From positions 283,751-347,750 of the forward strand of contig NZ_RBTP01000069.1 of the NCBI RefSeq assembly GCF_003702045.1: DNA of 64,000 nt, in the 5' to 3' direction. Positions 61,736 through 64,000 of this stretch are shown piece after piece. Position numbers and translations under genes: made by a program. Source of the DNA: Pseudomonas viridiflava (GTDB lineage: Bacteria > Pseudomonadota > Gammaproteobacteria > Pseudomonadales > Pseudomonadaceae). A model generated the notes under the pieces. It was not told the origin of the DNA. It did not search any database and saw only the letters and a program-made list of their open reading frames with translations. Position 1 is the stretch's first letter; each line of letters starts with the position of its first letter.

Positions 61736-63657
61736 GTGGCGAAGCCGTTCACACCCACGAGCCTGCCAAACCACAAGCGGCGGGCAGCATGTTGAGCGGT
61801 GCCGAGCAGCGCAGCGCCGCCCGCCAGTTGACGCTGGCCATGCTGGCGCTGGGCTTGTTGGGGCTCGGCCTGATCTGGCGCTTTATTGCGCCGGAGCAGA
61901 ACGGGGTCAGCCAGCTGTTGCTGGGTGCTGCGTCCCTGCTGGTCGCCATTCCGGTGGTCAGTGCCGGCTGGCACAGCCTGCGTCACCCGAGCCTGCACGG
62001 CATCACCGATCAACTGATCGCGCTGGCCATGCTGGGCGCATGGGCCACCGGCGACCTCATGACCGCTGCCTTGCTGCCCATCATCATGATCTTCGGCCAC
62101 GTGCTGGAAGAGCGCAGTGTAATCGGCTCGCAGGAAGCCATCGAGGCACTGGGGCGTCTGACCCGCAGCCATGCCCGGCTGCTGAGTGCCGATGGCAGTA
62201 TTCGCGAGGTGGACAACACGACCTTGAAAGCCGGTGATCAGGTTGAAGTGCGGGCAGGGGACCGGGTGCCTGCGGACGGGCGGGTGTTGTCGGGTCAAGC
62301 CAGCCTCGACACGTCTTCGATCACCGGCGAGTCGGTGCCGCTTGAAGCAACGGTAGGTGTTGAAGTGTTCGGGGGCGCGATCAACCTGGATGGGCTGCTG
62401 CGCATTGAAGTGACGCGCATCGGTGATGAATCCACGCTGGGCAAGGTCATCGCCCTGATGCAAAGCGCCGAACGCTCTAAGCCGCCGATTACACGCTTGC
62501 TGGAGCGTTACGCAGGCAGCTACATGGTGCTGGTATTGCTGATTGCCGCGCTGACCTGGTTCATCACCCACGACGCCCAGGCCATGTTGGCCGTGCTGGT
62601 GGCCGCCTGTCCGTGCGCCCTGGTGCTGTCGGCTCCGGCCACCGCCATCGCCGGTATTGCCGTCGCGGCACGCCACGGGATTCTGATCCGCAGTTCGGCC
62701 TTCCTGGAAGAACTGGCGGACCTGACCTCCTTGGTGGTGGACAAGACCGGAACACTGACCTTCGGACGACTGCGCCTGCAGTCGATCCAGGCCCGTGGAA
62801 CGCAGCATGCGCAGTTACTGGAGCTGGCGGCCAGTCTCGGTTCTGCGAGCAGTCACCCGGTCAGTCGCGCCTTGGCCGGGCTTGTGGATAAAAGTGCGCT
62901 GCTGCCACTGACCGATATTCGCGAGCGTCAGGGGCTGGGCGTGGTGGCCTCGACCGCGCAGGGTGATGCCGCGCTGGGTCGTCCTGAATTGTTCGAGCAA
63001 CTGGGCATCGTCACTTCCGAGGTGCCTGAGCACGACGGGCCTTTGGCAGGCCTGTCGCTGAACGGTGAGTTTCTGGCCTGGCTCCTGCTGGCCGACACGC
63101 TCAAGCCCGAAGCCAAAGCCGCGCTGCTGGAGCTTCGTGACTTGGGCATGGGCCGACAACTGCTGCTGACCGGCGACCGCCAGGGTGTGGCCGAACACCT
63201 TGCTCGCGATGTCGGCATTGCCGATGTTCAAGCCCAGGCGTTGCCGGAGGACAAGCTCAACAGGGTCACGCGCGAGATCGCCAAGGGTTTCAGGCCAATG
63301 GTAGTGGGTGACGGCGTCAATGACTCGCTGGCGTTAAAAGCGGGCGTGGTGGGCGTGGCGATGGGGGCGGGTGGCGCAGACATCGCGCTGGCTTCTGCCG
63401 ATATCGTTCTGATCGGTAGCGATCTGCGACGGCTGGGCACTTGCGTTCGGCTAAGCCGTCAGTGCCGTCGGACGTTGCAAGTCAATGTGATCATTGGTCT
63501 GGGCTGGACGCTGGCCATCGTTGCTCTGGCCGCTTTTGGTCTGTTGGGTGCAGCGGGGGCGATGATCGCCGCCATTCTGCACAACCTGAGCACGTTACTG
63601 GTGCTGGCAAATGCCGGGCGTCTGCTACGTTTCCAAGAGCCGCTGATCAAGTTATGA
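61732..63657 (+). CDS. P1B-type heavy-metal translocating ATPase lacking an N-terminal HMA domain
   Basis: 641 residues. TGES at 199-202, transport motif CPC at 293-295, phosphorylation site D337 in DKTGTLT, SSHP at 374-376 and GDGVND at 526-531. No CxxC metal-binding domain; only a short His-containing head. The last helix pair carries HNLSTLLV (617-624) where zinc pumps have a conserved Asp and copper pumps other residues, so the metal is uncertain. Fourth gene of the SPFH operon, which is an unusual home for such a pump. Confidence 0.9.
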   Translation: MSGEAVHTHEPAKPQAAGSMLSGAEQRSAARQLTLAMLALGLLGLGLIWRFIAPEQNGVSQLLLGAASLLVAIPVVSAGWHSLRHPSLHGITDQLIALAMLGAWATGDLMTAALLPIIMIFGHVLEERSVIGSQEAIEALGRLTRSHARLLSADGSIREVDNTTLKAGDQVEVRAGDRVPADGRVLSGQASLDTSSITGESVPLEATVGVEVFGGAINLDGLLRIEVTRIGDESTLGKVIALMQSAERSKPPITRLLERYAGSYMVLVLLIAALTWFITHDAQAMLAVLVAACPCALVLSAPATAIAGIAVAARHGILIRSSAFLEELADLTSLVVDKTGTLTFGRLRLQSIQARGTQHAQLLELAASLGSASSHPVSRALAGLVDKSALLPLTDIRERQGLGVVASTAQGDAALGRPELFEQLGIVTSEVPEHDGPLAGLSLNGEFLAWLLLADTLKPEAKAALLELRDLGMGRQLLLTGDRQGVAEHLARDVGIADVQAQALPEDKLNRVTREIAKGFRPMVVGDGVNDSLALKAGVVGVAMGAGGADIALASADIVLIGSDLRRLGTCVRLSRQCRRTLQVNVIIGLGWTLAIVALAAFGLLGAAGAMIAAILHNLSTLLVLANAGRLLRFQEPLIKL

Positions 63658-63949
63658 GCCGCTTTGCAGGCATCGAGCGGAGCGGTTTCGCCTGAAAAGC
63701 TTCGGTCATCACAACGTGTTTAAGTGTCAAAAATGGCTTGAGCTTTGAAGAACTCTGTTACAGATTAAGAGTCACTCATCAAGAGTGCAGTCCAAATTCA
63801 GGCTGTCGTCTGGCTCGAGTCAGTGGGCACAAGGTTGTTCCCGGAAGTTGATTCAATGCAGTTTCGCCATCGCCAATAGCCTATCGGCCCTGTTGGGGGG
63901 CTTGTCTTGGATGCTCTATTCGAGTTTCTGGATAAGGGGGTGATTCATC
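63658..63949. other. spacer before the last gene
   Basis: 292 bases with no gene and no clear terminator or promoter. A good ribosome-binding site (AAGGGGG) ends it. Confidence 0.5.
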
Positions 63950-64000
63950 ATGCTCACGCAACTTCCGTCGGCCTTGCAGAGCCTTCATCTGCCGCTACGT
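63950..64000 (+). CDS. cfa: start of a cyclopropane-fatty-acyl-phospholipid synthase gene (3'-truncated by window edge)
   Basis: Only 17 codons are present (MLTQLPSALQSLHLPL then Arg), preceded by AAGGGGG at 10 bases. The stretch matches the N-terminus I recall for Pseudomonas Cfa/CfaB proteins (MLAQLPPALQSLHLPLR). The enzyme converts unsaturated acyl chains of membrane lipids to cyclopropane chains. The identification rests on a short sequence and should be confirmed beyond the edge. Confidence 0.6.
   Translation, partial: MLTQLPSALQSLHLPLR

Overview
The window looks like a Pseudomonas chromosome next to the replication origin. The order yidC-mnmE-mnmG-rsmG-parA-parB-atpIBEFHAGDC-glmU-glmR-glmS is the conserved origin-proximal block of that genus. 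Protein details and the REP/palindromic repeats point to the P. syringae group, but the species call is inference. yidC is cut by the left edge, and the canonical rpmH-dnaA origin should lie just outside it. No tRNA, rRNA, CRISPR array, IS element or prophage was seen.

Layout. 1-8 kb: membrane insertase, tRNA-U34 modification, 16S rRNA methylation and chromosome partitioning, with an AT-rich stretch rich in DnaA boxes upstream of mnmG. 7.8-15 kb: complete F1Fo ATP synthase operon with a good sigma-70 promoter and a strong terminator. 15-20 kb: UDP-GlcNAc synthesis (glmU, a DeoR-type regulator, glmS, an unoccupied attTn7) and a GST gene broken by an in-frame TGA. 20-27 kb: a VOC protein and a divergent LysR regulator, then a TonB receptor/ABC importer operon whose promoter carries a Zur-like palindrome, suggesting zinc rather than iron. 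27-33.5 kb: a haem-oxygenase-like diiron protein coupled to a methyltransferase, a CinA/PncC amidohydrolase, a DUF4142 protein, manganese catalase and small proteins. 33.7-38 kb: two chemoreceptors, each behind a FliA-like promoter. 38-44 kb: a periplasmic binding protein facing a double-permease ABC importer with its own two-component system. 44-49 kb: a small polysaccharide set (Wzy-like polymerase, PslG-like glycosidase, acyltransferase-SGNH). 49.5-51 kb: opgD.

The most interesting part is 51.4-64 kb. An enlarged version of the little-studied E. coli ynbABCD operon (CDP-alcohol phosphotransferase, hydrolase-methyltransferase fusion, PAP2-phosphatase fusion, plus a membrane protein, a PlsC acyltransferase and a CdsA-like enzyme) is transcribed leftward. 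A rightward operon encodes three SPFH (HflK/HflC-like) proteins, one with a 15-histidine N-terminus, and a P1B-type metal ATPase without the usual N-terminal metal-binding domain. A CRP/Vfr-like site lies between them. The window ends at the first codons of what looks like a cyclopropane-fatty-acid synthase. Together these suggest a membrane-lipid, microdomain and metal-export module.

A second window-wide signal is the excess of exact DnaA boxes (19 found by eye against less than one expected), with a nine-box cluster at 53.35-54.11 kb that resembles a DnaA-titrating locus.
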